Under the pieces are notes generated by a model. It had not been told where the DNA came from. It was given only the letters and a program-made list of their open reading frames with translations, and made no database searches. A DNA stretch of 64,000 nucleotides. Origin: Saururus chinensis. Taxonomy: Eukaryota > Streptophyta > Magnoliopsida > Piperales > Saururaceae. The translations under genes were made by a program, and so were the position numbers. Shown here in pieces: positions 18,680 to 30,440 of this stretch. How positions within the stretch are numbered: position 1 is the stretch's first letter; each line of letters starts with the position of its first letter. The stretch is taken from assembly GCA_035235625.1 (NCBI GenBank), contig CP141141.1, forward strand, positions 3,844,001 to 3,908,000. The letters are read 5' to 3'.

Positions 18680-19998
18680 AAGTTCACTTGATTGATTAAA
18701 AATCCTGGAAGCAAGATAAGTTTGGATACATGCCCACATTAAGAAGTGGTTGATGCATTAACATAGGAAAGTTGAAGATGCTGTTAAATTTACGAAGGAA
18801 TGGAGAAATTCCACAATATGGCTACAATGATTGAAGCGTCCACTGGGAGTATTGGTGCCACTTGAAAGGAGTTGCCTTTTCCTTTTTAATGGCCAGGTCA
18901 TAAAGTAATGGTAGTTCTCGGGCCTTGCGGGCACAGGGAAGCTTTTTCTTCTAATAACAAGGAGAGGGATTCAAGTGGGCTGCTGGCGACTGTATGATGT
19001 GAGCTGTGCACTTTTGGTAGTCTAGCTGTGCAGTTTCGTCGCCAGTAGATGCTTTGCTTGACTTGTTAATTATGAGGTAACTCTTTACAGCGTGTATGAG
19101 CTCATTTTTTCTCTTCTATGTAATTACACAGAAAAGCAAATGTATCATTCTTTTTGACATATGAGCGAATTGAAGGTATGTTGCATTTGAAACTGAGTTC
19201 ATGGTTTTTGGAGGAGTGTAATCCTGTCTATTGATTATATTTATGTAAATTGGCCGCAGAAAGATCTAACTGGTTCGTGTTTAATTGGAAACTGAAATTG
19301 TTTGCAATTTGGTGTCTTGTAGATGTATGCTACATTTTTTGCCAAGCAACAAATTGGGTGATTTTGTTTGTCTGAACAGAATAAAGAAAAACTAACGTGC
19401 TATGTGTTTGCATTAAATGATACTAGAAGGAATGCACACATATTTTATATGTAAATACAAATTATATAAGATAAAAAATAAATTAAAAATATAAGTATGT
19501 ATGGAACAAAGGTTTGTCTTGCATGTTATAGTTACAGTACATGGTTTCACAATTATAATTATTATAAATTATACAAAAAACTCTATATTAACCCAAATAT
19601 GTAGCAGGAGACTAAGTCAAATCGCGTAGGCTACTTATTATGTTACATGTTGACAAAGATAATAGTGTTGAAGGACTTGGTATTGTGGAGCATGCTATCA
19701 TATTTAGGACCATTTTGGCCGTGGATCTTATTTAATAAAGTTCTTCAAGTATTTTTCAAAGATGTCAAGAATATGTAAATCCATATCTATAGAATATGGG
19801 CAAAAATATAAAAATATTATTATTGAGAAATGTGTTGTATATGTAGGGCGTATAATAGAAATCAAGAAAACATATATGTGAAGGCCGCCTTTTAAATAAA
19901 TAAAAGTAATCATAATAATAATCAAAATCGTTCTACACGCATAATAATCATATACGTGTCCGAACGTGATGGCTATCGGTGCGAAAACAGTCACACAT

Positions 19999-20041
<43 letters not shown>

Positions 20042-20111
20042 CACATAGTCATAGCACAACCAAAATATTTCATAACCACTTAATAAAATTTACACTAGCC
20101 AAGGATCATAG
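18680..20111. other. Intergenic DNA downstream of SRPK
   Basis: AT-rich, no gene recognised. The first few hundred bases may contain longer 3' UTR forms of SRPK. An (AAT)n microsatellite occupies 20001-20040. Confidence 0.5.
20001..20040. repeat. (AAT)n microsatellite
   Basis: About thirteen uninterrupted AAT units. Confidence 0.95.
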
Positions 20112-21534
20112 TGCGTAGGGCCAATAATTTTACGTGGTTAATAAATATCTTGACACATCGTGCCCTTAAATAGCAGTCACATAAATAATTATATGTTTTT
20201 CAAAATGCAACAAATAGATACTTCAATTGGGAAACTTTTCCTCTTTCACTTCCGTCCTCGCTACATCACCTACAGAATCTGGGGTGGGTGAGTATATGTA
20301 TACTTAGTAGGTTGATTTAAAATCTAAAGCAAATGTTAAACAGAAAATCTTTGAAAAACCCTTATAGTCTTTTCATAGAAACTTTTATCAATGATAAATT
20401 ATGCAGAAAACCAAAGAGTTCTGAATCACATCACATCCACAAGTCATGGTACCTTACTGCCTACCCCCGCACTCATGGGGCAACAAGGGTCACCTAGGGA
20501 AGAAGTTTTCTCATGATACTCTACCCTGTGCGTGCCACTTGCCGATTATTTTTCTCGACAGGCATCAAAACACTATGATAATTCTTGGTTTCGAAGCCCA
20601 AGAACTACCCTCACATATTTGTAACCAAAACACGACATAACACATGCCAAATCAGTTCACCACATAGTATATTTTCCCAAAGTAAGTCATAAACATAGTC
20701 ATGCCAAATAGTAAGCACGCGTTTAGAGTTTAAACCCCCCTACCTTAAGCTTTGGTTACAAATTCATAATTGTAGAGGCCTTGAACATCGAAAATGACCC
20801 CACCACAGCATCCAGAACATTCAATTTAGTGGAAAACGCCTTTTGAATTACTCGATTCAGACGTAAAATGGCGTAGAATAGAGGACAAGAAGTTTAAGAA
20901 GTGGAAAAACTAGAAACTATTAAAAAAAATCATCCGGGAGCACTATTTCTATGTGGCGCACGACAAGAACACGTCATGCGTCCGCAATGCATGAGCAAAT
21001 CGCATCACCCATGCCACCCAAGCCCATGTTGCAGTGTCGGCCCATCGACGTACGGCGATGCGCAATAGTGCAAGCCTGGTCCAGCTCGACGTGGGGCCAC
21101 TGCACATCACACCGCTGGTCACACTGGCTGGAGCGGTTGATGCCAGCCATGCTAACATCCTGCGTCATACATTTTTTAAATTTTTTTTTAAATCCAAAAC
21201 TTTAAATGTGCACATCTTTCTCGTTTGGACTCCGATTCACATGTTCTTTGTACTGTTAGACTCGTATTGATGAGCCCTACAAAACTGGAACCCACATAAT
21301 AAGTTATCTTGCACTTTTAAAGTGAGTCTCAAATATGACACATTTCTCGAGGTCGCAATTTTTGACCCTGGTGTTTTCGAGCACTTCAAGACACATTACA
21401 CTTGTCCTTATGCGCTCTACCAAATCTTACATAATTTTAACATGTAAAAATCTTTAACTAATTAAAAATTACTAAAAACTCTAAAATTAGCTTTTTAGAG
21501 GCTAAAAACTTACTTGAAAATTAGGATCATTACA
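20112..21534 (-). mobile_element. Candidate solo LTR, minus orientation, TSD CATAG
   Basis: Read on the minus strand it starts TGTAATGATCC at 21534 and ends CCCTACGCA at 20112, with CATAG on both sides (20107-20111 and 21535-21539). The stretch 20930-21400 is clearly related, in reverse, to the U3 of the LTR at 8064: the ACCTCG block, a GATAA..TTAT block, the GGGCTC..ATACGAGTC block and the same kind of CpG-rich module. No internal genes. The left border rests on the 5-bp repeat alone and is the weaker one. Confidence 0.6.
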
Positions 21535-22147
21535 CATAGATATTAGGATCTCATTTGATAGAGCTCATTGAGAGCTTACTAATGATATCATAAATGTGTA
21601 AATCTGAATTCGGGGGTACAAGATATAATATTATAAAGTTAAAATAAACATAACCTAAAAAGTGGGGTTCACATGAAATCAACAACCACTAATGAGTTGA
21701 CACATGGTAAATATATATGAGACTTAAAGTAACTTATTTTACTAAAATATCCTCAAATTACGTACTAGTTTAAACTTATATTTAAGTGCATAAGAATATA
21801 AAATATAGGTAAAATAAAAATTATAGTAAATAGGACAGGTAAAATTCATTGCCCAAGACCGAGGTTGGGAGAACACTTCCCTACTCTTGAGTTCTTAATA
21901 GATGAAGGACAATATGGCCATAAAAAGAAGCAACAAATGGACCTCCGAACAGTTGCAAGACTTCCTTTCAATGGAAGAGTTGCATTTATCATGTGTGGCC
22001 TATTCGTGCTAGTGTGATATTAAAAATTTGAAAATGTTATGACTGCTTGCGCTTGTGCTCTACGATTAGCATAAGGCCTACATGGCTTGCCTGCATTAGC
22101 ACTGGGCTCTGAAAACCAGGCTTGCAAACTGTCGTTTGTGTGGTGAG
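21535..22147. other. Intergenic DNA between LTR and MITE
   Basis: AT-rich DNA with no open frame worth reporting and no recognised element. Confidence 0.5.
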
Positions 22148-22573
22148 TTTGGATGTCAGTTGGGTCGGGTTGGGTTTGCTCAAACGCAATACTATTTACG
22201 AAATAGTAACCCGAACCTATTCACACCAAAGTTGAACCCAACCCAATTTAACCCGTATAGAATAAAAAATTTATTTTAAAAAAATTATTTTAAAAATCAC
22301 TTAATTATGAATAAAAATAAAAAATTTAATTAATTATTCACTTTTATTTCTTACCCATCAAAATATACTAAGAGATATTATCTTAATACAAATAAAAATA
22401 CCCAAATTTCATATTTATAATTTTTAAGTGGGTCAAATAAGGTTAGATCACCTAAAACCCAAGCCCGGCCCGGGTAGCTATTTGCGTTTAAATTTGGAAA
22501 ACCATACCTGGCCCATTAGGGTGAGGTGGTTCAATCGGGTTTTCCTATATACTTAGCCCGAGTGGCATCCCTA
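22148..22573. mobile_element. hAT-type MITE, 426 bp, TSD GTGGTGAG
   Basis: Perfect 8-bp direct repeats GTGGTGAG at 22140-22147 and 22574-22581 bracket the element, the size typical of hAT insertions. Ends are imperfect inverted repeats (TTTGGATGTCAGTTGGG versus TAGGGATGCCACTCGGG). The ends are rich in GGGTCGGGTTGGG-like sequence and the middle is A/T-rich. There is no coding capacity. Confidence 0.85.
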
Positions 22574-22581
22574 GTGGTGAG

Positions 22582-23317
22582 CATTGTTATACTTGATCGA
22601 TTGTAGTATTACTTTTTTTAAGCCCACCCATGAAATAATTCAATTATAAGACTCTGAGAAGTAATTTTGTATTTTCACACAAGAAATTGTCCCTTATTTG
22701 TATTTTAGAATATACATTCTCTCTATTATGTTAATTTTTAGCATATTTTAAAAAAGTAGAATTTAAGGAAGTCAATTTAATAACTTTTTTTACTTATTCT
22801 AGTAACCTTTTTTAGTTTGTCCACTAATTTTTATGAGGAAGCTGTGATGGAGGCGGAAGCGGAGGCAGAGGCTGGCTAGGAAGAGTGTAGTAGGTTCCAT
22901 GATAAATTGGACAAAAGAGAGGCAACTATGTCATTTGTTGTCACTCGTAGGGCGATGTTCATGTGTGGGGCCCATAAGTTGCAAATATTTGTTAGAAGGA
23001 TGTGTCAAGCTTGACCAAGCTCCATGACGAGAGCCTTGTGACCAAAACCCACATAAAGTTTTGAACATGGAACATATAGCGCAGCTCGCCCTCTATACAA
23101 ATACCCTTTTATGTACCATGTTCGGAACCCTGTGCGGGTTGGTCATGGGCTCTTGTCATGAAGTCGGTCATGAAAACATTTTCGTTGTTAGAATTCCCAA
23201 GGCTTTAGGACTAATTTTGTAAATCTAAGCTCATGTTCATTAGCTATTGAAGGGAAGAGTTTTTCCCGCTCCTCACTGATAATGAGCTCAACGTAAGATA
23301 TGCATCGGAGCCGTTCA
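22582..23317. other. Intergenic DNA with a foldback sequence
   Basis: No gene is recognised. It contains the foldback listed separately at 23011-23172 and a short purine-rich GGAGGCGGAAGC repeat near 22850. Confidence 0.5.
23011..23172. repeat. Foldback with arms of about 57-60 bp
   Basis: The left arm (23011-23070) and right arm (23116-23172) are imperfect reverse complements, sharing CATGAC, AGAGCC, TGACCA and GAACATGG in order, separated by about 45 bp. It could form a hairpin or be a short MITE. No TSD was identified. Confidence 0.6.
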
Positions 23318-25223
23318 TGTAATGTCCCTGATTTTTCTACGATTTTCTGTAATTTTTCTGCTATTTTCTGGCCACTTTCGGCGGGAAAATATTACGCTTC
23401 GGCGTATTCGTATTTATATTTTTCCCCCATATTTATACCCGTAGAGTCGGGTGTGGGGCTTAGTCGCGGGCCACGGGCCTTGCTGCGCGCTTTCGGCACG
23501 AATTTTAGACTCACAACGTGTAACCATGTGGTACGCGTGTGATGGGGGCACGAATGGAAAAAGAAATAAAATAAAATAAAATAAAAAGAGAAGATCGGGC
23601 TCGGGCTTGGGCTCGGCCGAGCCCGATCCAGAAAATTCTGGATGGAACAGTGCACCGCCCCCTCTGGTTTCCTCTGCCAGCCGCCGGTGGGCCGCAGCAC
23701 CGCCACCATCGGCAAGGGGCCACCGTCCCGGCCCCGATGGCCGCTCCGCCCTCTGCCTCGTTCCTCCCCGGTTAGCGCCTCCTCTCTATTTTCATTTGTT
23801 TCTGCCGCCGCCGTGGGCCGGCAAGGGCCAACCGGCCACCGTGAGCTTCGCCGTAGTCCGGCGACTGCAGGCCGCCGCCCCTCCCGGTCCTAGGGGCCTC
23901 CGCCCCGCCGCTCCAGCTGATTTTTGCCCTCTACCCCTGTTTCCGCCCCCCTTCTGTCGATCTCGCCGGACGGCTTCGGCTGCCGTTGGACGGCCCGGCG
24001 GTGCTCAGTCGGAGTCGCCTTGGTCCGGCGACAATGATGGGCTACCCCTCCCGACCCCGGGGGCCTCCGCTCCGCCGCCCCGGTCGAAATCCCTCTCTGC
24101 CCTGTTTTTCCGCCCCTTTTGATTGAGTGTGCCGGCGGGCTTCGGCCGCCGTTGGACGGCCCGGCTGTGCTCCGTCGGACTCGCCGTGGTCTGGCGAAGT
24201 CAGGGGGACACCCTACCCGACGTGGTTCCATCTCCTCCGCCATCATCTACTCCGGCCGGTGCATTTTGCCCTTACTGTGATTCGATTTCCAGTGGGTTAG
24301 CGCTGCCATCGTTGGCAGGTGAGGGTGACGACCACCGTGGGCTCCTCCCCGGCCCTGGGGACGGCTCCATCCAGACCGGTTCAGCCTCCGTCTCTCCCTT
24401 GCTCGGTCCGGGCGTCCCCTATTTTTGGTATACGTTCGTTTTGGACGTGGTGACTGCCGCCATCAGTCGGATGCCGAACATGACCTAGTGGACCTTCGTC
24501 CGACTCCGCCCTGGCCCGGTGATGCCAATGGGCCACCCCTCTGGGCCTTGTTCAGCCTTATGGCCCGTAACCGCAGCTAGTTTTGCCTCACTGGCATATT
24601 TGTCGTTGACCCTTCTTGCCCTTTTATGCCGTCGGTACCGGACGGGCTTCGGCAAGAATTAGTAGGACTTATGGTGACCGAAGGTGGATGAGTTCACCTG
24701 CTCAGGCCCTGGCCAGTGACGGCCTCATGGCCTTTGCTCGACCCTGAACCTTCCCCTTGCCCTATGTCGTGCGTGATGCACAACTCCCCGCACCATGGTG
24801 GTGGTTGTGGGTGTGATCGGCGATGTCGCCGTTTCGATTGGCCACCACTAGGGCCTTAGCCCTGTCGGCCTCTTATGAGCCTTGGACCGCCTTTGTCCCT
24901 CCCCTTTGGCCGCGTGTGCATGTGGCCACGCATGTGCTCTTGGGTTTAGGTGCCGCATTCGCGCCGCCTAACCATCGGATGGCTTTGACACTGAGTGGAG
25001 TTGACACATAGCCCTCCTCCACCTCTCCTATGTCCTCGAGTGTTGCCCCACGCTCTCCGCCCTTATGTGGGCCTTTGTTGACCGAAATCGTTGCCGCTGG
25101 GTGCTGTCCACGGCCGATTTCGATGTCTTGTAGCCGGCTGAGCATGTCTGAGCCACCGGCCGATCTTCTGTGAGTACACCATCGACATTTGGTCGCACCG
25201 CCACATATGTTGGCACGATATTT

Positions 25224-25440
25224 CTCCCGGCCGCCCTAGTGAGTATGTGCTAGTGATGGCTAGCGTGTTTGTTGGTAAGTTTCGTACGTTGATTGAGTAT
25301 GTGCTAGTGATGGCTAGCGTGTATGTTTAACGTGTGTTATGCATGTGCTAGTGATGGCTAGCGTGCATGTTTAAAGTATGTATGAATGTGTGTGCATGTG
25401 CTAGTGATGGCTAGCATGCATGTTCGTAAGTTACGTATGT
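25224..25440 (+). repeat. Tandem repeat with core TGTGCTAGTGATGGCTAGC
   Basis: Four copies of a 50-65 bp unit, each with the near-perfect core and a variable TGTATG-rich remainder. Confidence 0.85.
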
Positions 25441-26189
25441 ATGACCGTATGTGTATGTTATACGTATGTAGGAGACATACGTATGTATGATGGCTTTTTT
25501 TTGCCTATGGTATGGATATGTGTAAGTGTATGTGGCCAGAGGTATGGACGATGGACAGTAAGAGGTTGCAGAGGCTTTGTCTGAATTTGGATACGGTTGT
25601 GTAAGCATATGACGGAGGACAGAGGATATGAGTATGACAGGCAAGGCTTTGGAGCGGTTTGTTTGGTTTGTATCAGAGCGTATGTTGGGCGATTGTCAGA
25701 TAGTAAGAGTGTTCATAATTGTACAAGCATAACGTACATTTTATGAAGTGAAAAGTAAGCATAATCAGTGAGGTATTAAGTAAGAGGGCGACAATTGGGT
25801 TTGGCTCTGAGGAGCTTAGTGATGACATTTGTATACGTTGTTTTGGCCATAAGGTAGATGGCTGAGTATGTAAGACTGTATGGGTTCGTTGTACAGTGAG
25901 GTTTGATCATGATGTGGACGGGTTAAGTGAAGTCTGCTGCCCTGACGAACTAGGGTTTCGGATCGGGCTCAGCTTCAGTTTGATCAGTCGAGGACTGTGA
26001 GTTTGTGTGGCATAATTATACCGCATAATGTACTTAATTCAAACTTGAATTATAAGCACAGCTAATGATAGCGTTGTGAGTTTGAGACCTGAGGGTTCGA
26101 CGGATTAAGTTCCGTGTTTGAGCTAGCCGATAATGAGTCGGCTAAGCATTTATCATGTCTTGCCATGGTGGTTATCCTGCGGGTTGTTG

Positions 26190-26480
26190 TCTGTGTGCTG
26201 TGTAGAGCACCGGACGTCTTTTGCTCTGTTGAGAGCGATGTATGTTTCCGATTTGGTCTGTGTGCTGTATAAGCCCAGACGTTTGATGCTCTGTTGAGAG
26301 CGTTGTATGATTCCACCCAAGGGTGGCACTGTATGTTTCTGCCCAAGTGGCACTGTATGTTTTTCTGCCCAAGAGTGGCACTGGCACTATAAGACCCATT
26401 ATGGTGGGCAATTGTATGGCACTATAAGACCCCTTATGTGTGGGCAATTGTATGACCCCTTATGTGTGGGTGTATGTTTG
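26190..26480 (+). repeat. Short tandem repeats in the 4.5-kb element
   Basis: Two copies of a unit built on CTGTGTGCTGT...GCTCTGTTGAGAGCG are followed by three copies of GCCCAAG-GTGGCACTGTATG and three copies of ACCCCTTATGTGTGGGCAATTGTATG-like sequence. Confidence 0.75.
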
Positions 26481-26689
26481 CGCGCTTAGGTAAGTAGTAT
26501 CATGGACCTACTCTTACTTGTTTGATCTTGTGCCCCATAAGCACTGGTGTGCCTTACCTTCGGAAAAGTCCATGGCGTCTAGTCACTCCCCGGAGGTTAA
26601 GGTGTTGTCCTAGTGTCATTCTTTTCCATTTCGACGCTGAAGCTTATTAGTTGTAATGAGCTTCAGTGGTCGTTGATATGTGTATGATT

Positions 26690-27070
26690 ATGAGTATGAG
26701 TACGACTGTAAGCGTATGTGTATGAGAACGACTATAAGCGTATGTGTATGAGAACGACTGTAAGTGTATGTGTATGAGTACGACCGTATGAGTATGAGCA
26801 CGACTGTAAGAGTATGAGTACGATTGTAAGAGTAAGACTGTAAGCATATGAATCCGAGCAAGACTGTAAGTGTAAGTTTATGAGCAAGACTGTAAGTGTA
26901 AGATGTGCGAGTAAGGTCGCACGAGTAAGTGTAAGATGTGCGAGTAAGGTCGCACGAGTAAGTGTAAGATGTACGAGTAAGGTCGTATGAGTGAGCATAT
27001 GATTGTACAAGTAAGGTCATACAAGTATGTGTAAGTTGTATGAGTATACGTACGATGGTATGAGTAAGTT
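26690..27070 (+). repeat. GTAAG/GTATGAG tandem array
   Basis: Purine-rich repeats: about 30-bp units with TGTGTATGAG-ACGACTGTAAG, then three 36-bp units with GTAAGATGTGCGAGTAAGGTCG. Long open frames on the minus strand here arise from the repetition and are not genes. Confidence 0.85.
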
Positions 27071-27841
27071 TGTAAGACCCTGGATAAGGGTGTTTGTGTA
27101 AGTTTCTTTTGATGGTACAATTTTGGCACGATGGTGCATTTGGTATGACTTTGGCACGATGGTGCAATTTGGTATGTTTGTATGCGTATGAGCATGATGT
27201 TTGTATGCCTATCTGCTTCATGTTTGAGTTGCATGAACACATGTTTTTATGAACTTTTGAGTTCACCGTTTGGGATTTCCCCTACTGGGTATTTTCCTAC
27301 TGAGTATGAAAATACTCACCCTACCATTTTTAGCCCCGTGGTTCGGGAGGCTTTTGCAGGTGTGTGTTGGAGAGCTCCTGGAGATGGATGCTCATTTCAG
27401 CGGTGGATTGATTCCCGTTGACTCAGGTATATACTTGATTCACTGCGAGTTTGTTTGTGCCACGATCCGATGTATTGGGTGAGATGAGACGTTAAGATGT
27501 TTATATTCTAGACTTTCATTTGGATTAGTCTGTGGACTGTTATGGGACTTGCACTCAGGGATGCCTGGGAGTGTTTTATATTTAAAAGTCTATGATCATA
27601 GCGAATTTAGTCGTACGTGTGTTTTCGAGTAGCGCCTGATGATATTTGCTTTGGCCGTACGATGTTTGACCGTGTGATGAAAATATTTAGATGGAAAATG
27701 GATGTTTAGAGTTTTAAATTATAAACTGTTTTATCAGGTTTTGATTTCGTCATTTTTCCTCCGATTTACAGACGTTATATTGCAAAAAAATTCCGTGAAT
27801 TTTGAGGAAAATGTGTGAAAAATCTCGGGCGTTACAGTTCA

Positions 27842-28201
27842 TCCACGAGATCAACGATGCACACACTGGTGCATAATGGTGCCAGTATCACTTACATTAA
27901 CGTGTGTCAATGTGTGTGCTGTAGATATGAAATATCAACGGCTCTCATGCATAGCTTATGGTGGGTTCATTGTGAGAGGGGAGCATTAAAAACTATTCCC
28001 TATTCAAAGTCACATAGAAGCAATGAAAGGCCACTCTGAGGAGGCACACCTTTTTCATTAGGAAACATTAGCTCTTGATTTTCTCTCTATATATAGAGAG
28101 TCATGATAAAAAGCGAAAGCCATTTCGGTTGAGAAAGATGTGAAAGTCCATGTTTGCCTCTCATTTCACATCAAATGCATGACAAAAGAGCGGAGAAGTG
28201 G
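27842..28201. other. Spacer between the 4.5-kb element and the MULE
   Basis: 360 bp without a recognised gene. It holds a short TATATATAGAGAG stretch near 28090. It ends at the 9-bp target duplication of the MULE. Confidence 0.5.
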
Positions 28202-28210
28202 ATTAATCAA

Positions 28211-29738
28211 TAGGAATTGACCAAAGTAGACTCCTACTTTAGTGAAATAACCAAAGCATGAGCAAGTATCTTCTATTTACCAAAGTACACTTACTCACGT
28301 GGAAACTTGTAAATGTGTAAAGGCTTTTTACTGAACTACCCTCTCCTTCATCATATGACAACCCGATGGGAAAAATCATCTACATCGGTCGCCAGTCCAG
28401 AAAAGTGTCTTCTTCTTCTCCGGTACAACTTCATCCTGCGGTGGTTTTATCTCCAGTAAGGCTTCCTACCTGGGTTGGTTAATCTTTCGAGCTACTTTTG
28501 TTTGCCCAGTTGTTTCCTTCTTCACGACTTTTCTTTGGCACGTCTCAACGTCAAGCTTCGTATATTCCTTCGTAGAAGAGAATTGATTCATGTTATTTGG
28601 GATGATGAGAAATGTGTTACCAGATGAAAAATTGTATTTTTGGTTGGTTATATATTGGTCATTACGTAGTTTCTGCTAATAAGATTTCTGGGTAACCGGA
28701 AAACTGAAAACGGGAAACTAGACATTTGGAAGACTGGATAACTGAAAAGTGGAAAAGTAAAAAACTGGATTGCTGATATGATACGAGAAGAGCATAGAAA
28801 GGGAAACACAAAGTGTAACGCCCGTGATTTTTCATACATTTTCCTTAAAATTCATGGAAAATTTTTGCAATATAACGTCTGTAAATCAGAGTAAAAATGA
28901 CGAAATCAAAACCTGATAAAACAGTTTATAATTTAAAACACTAAACATCCATTTTCCATCCAAATATTTTCATCACACGGTCAAACATCGTACGGCCAAA
29001 GCAAATATCATCAGGCACTACTCGAAAGCACACATACGACTAAATTCGCTATGATCATAGACTTTAAATACAAAACACTCCCAGGCATCCCTGAGTGCAA
29101 GTCCCATAACAGTCCACAGACTAATCCAAATGAAAGTCCCTAACACGCGTTCACCTCTCGGTTACGTGTCGTAGCTCCAAAATTTGCGCCGTAAGCGTGC
29201 AGCAAGGCCCGCGGCCTGCGACTAAGCTCCACGCCAGACTCTACGGGTATAAATACGGGAAAAAAAATACACAAATACGAATACGCTAAAGCGCCGTATT
29301 TTCCTGCCAAAAATGGCCAGAAAAATAGCAGAAAAATCACAGAAAATCGTAGAAAAATCAGGGACATTACACAAAGTTTGTTGTATGTTTGGGATGTATA
29401 TTGGGAAAGATACAAGTCCCTTCAGTAAAGAAAAAAAAAGATAAAAACTCCTTGAAAAATATGATACATGTTTAGAGAAAAATGTATTTTTGTGCATATG
29501 AAAGGTGTACAAGGACAATTTTTTGTTGATATTACGTTTTTGCATGAGGTTATCATGTTTCTGTTCAGGTTTCTAGTAGACTTTTCTAATTTCCAATTTG
29601 ACAGTTTCCCAGCTTGCAGTTTTCCAATTGCCCGTTTTCAGTTTTCCAGTTCCCAGCTTTAAGTTTTCTAGTTGCCCATTTTTCAGTTTCTATGTATACA
29701 AGGTCCAGGTTCCATCCCATTATGTTAGTATGGTTTTC
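28211..29738. repeat. Left terminal inverted repeat of the MULE (interrupted)
   Basis: Pairs with 30441-31404 as reverse complement along its whole length. Its inner part (29590-29700) contains tandem TTTTCCAGTT-type units, which also pair with their complement on the right. Bases 28814-29376 are the nested insertion and its extra TSD copy. Confidence 0.92.
28814..29371 (-). mobile_element. 558-bp mini LTR-like element, TSD CAAAG
   Basis: On the minus strand it starts TGTAATGTCCC (29371) and ends CGGGCGTTACA (28814). CAAAG flanks it at 28809-28813 and 29372-29376. The uninterrupted site is preserved in the other arm of the MULE (CTTTG at 30801-30805). Its sequence corresponds to the two ends of the 4.5-kb element at 23318-27836 joined together, lacking about 4 kb of middle. 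It keeps TTTATACCC near the start and has no coding capacity. Confidence 0.93.
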
Positions 29739-29746
29739 ATTGGATT

Positions 29747-30130
29747 TTGGTGGTGCTCCATATATGGGAAGCTAATATTCATATTTTTGAAAAGTATTAC
29801 ACCAGTGAGGCGCTGGAAAAGTATTACCCTCTTTATTCCGATGAGGCGTTGGAAAAGTATTACACTGAGGTGAATAAGTTACTGGTCCTTATACCTCTCC
29901 TCCTCTATAAGTTTGGTTTGTTAGAGTGCGCTAGTTTGTGGACGATGGATATTGTGGAGGTAGTAGGTCACCCCAAACAGGTTAACTGTGATGACTGTGG
30001 GGTTCTTGTATGCTTATACATGTGGTATTTGTCACATCGGTATGCTTTTGACTTCACTGGTGAGGGCGTGCCCTGGCTAAGGAAGTTACTTACTTACCAG
30101 TCATGGACAAAAAAAAGGGTTACGGTATGA
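29747..30130 (+). CDS. ULP1-like (peptidase C48) C-terminal fragment carried by the MULE
   Basis: A 127-codon frame in the unique centre of the MULE. Residues 76-95 carry the ULP1 active-site signature: PKQ (the oxyanion-hole Gln, residue 78), then DDCG with the presumed nucleophile Cys84, then VLVCLYMWYLS and a downstream Phe-Asp-Phe and Trp-Leu-Arg. The upstream catalytic His and Asp of SUMO proteases are not recognisable; in their place are three copies of an EALEKYY-like motif. A possible 3' exon follows an AG at 30213. Known relatives are the ULP-like genes carried by plant MULEs such as Kaonashi. Probably a decayed or partial gene. Confidence 0.65.
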   Translation: MVVLHIWEANIHIFEKYYTSEALEKYYPLYSDEALEKYYTEVNKLLVLIPLLLYKFGLLECASLWTMDIVEVVGHPKQVNCDDCGVLVCLYMWYLSHRYAFDFTGEGVPWLRKLLTYQSWTKKRVTV

Positions 30131-30440
30131 ATTTAGTTATTCAGTAAATGTTTTATTTTCATAACATTAAATTAAAGGCTTTACTAATGCAGTTGTTGAA
30201 CCTTTATTTTTAGAGGGTGACAACGCCCTTTCGGAGACAGAGAAACTAGTACAAACCCTGCCATGTGTTGAAGCATTAATAGAACTTAATTTTTTGAATT
30301 ATTCTTTGTCATAAAACTCAGTTCAATGTTTTTTAATTATGTTCATATGGATATTGCCTTCAGATGGTTATTTTATGCTAATACAACAAATTCAGTTCTT
30401 GTTCTTTTCCATTTTCTATCACACAAATGAGCAATTTAGA

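Larger units (their letters stand above)
23318..27836 (+). mobile_element. 4.5-kb LTR-like element with TSD GTTCA
   Basis: It begins TGTAATGTCCC, ends CGGGCGTTACA, and is bracketed by GTTCA at 23313-23317 and 27837-27841, so it is a complete 4,519-bp insertion. There is no LTR pair, gag or pol. It has a U3-like start with TTTATACCC near 23430, a GC-rich proline/arginine-rich stretch (23600-25200) whose open frames on both strands look compositional, and then several tandem arrays. Its two ends (23318-23545 and about 27500-27836) match the whole of the 558-bp element at 28814-29371. Best read as an unusually long solo LTR, or a non-autonomous element of that family. Confidence 0.85.

Noticed and set aside
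23607-24488. Long Pro/Arg/Ala-rich plus-strand frames and overlapping minus-strand frames
   Set aside because: They result from the high GC content of the LTR-like element; both strands are open and no domain is visible.
26688-27266. 192-codon minus-strand frame, rich in Ser, Tyr, Thr and His
   Set aside because: It lies in a short-period tandem array; several frames on this strand are open for the same reason, so it is not a gene.
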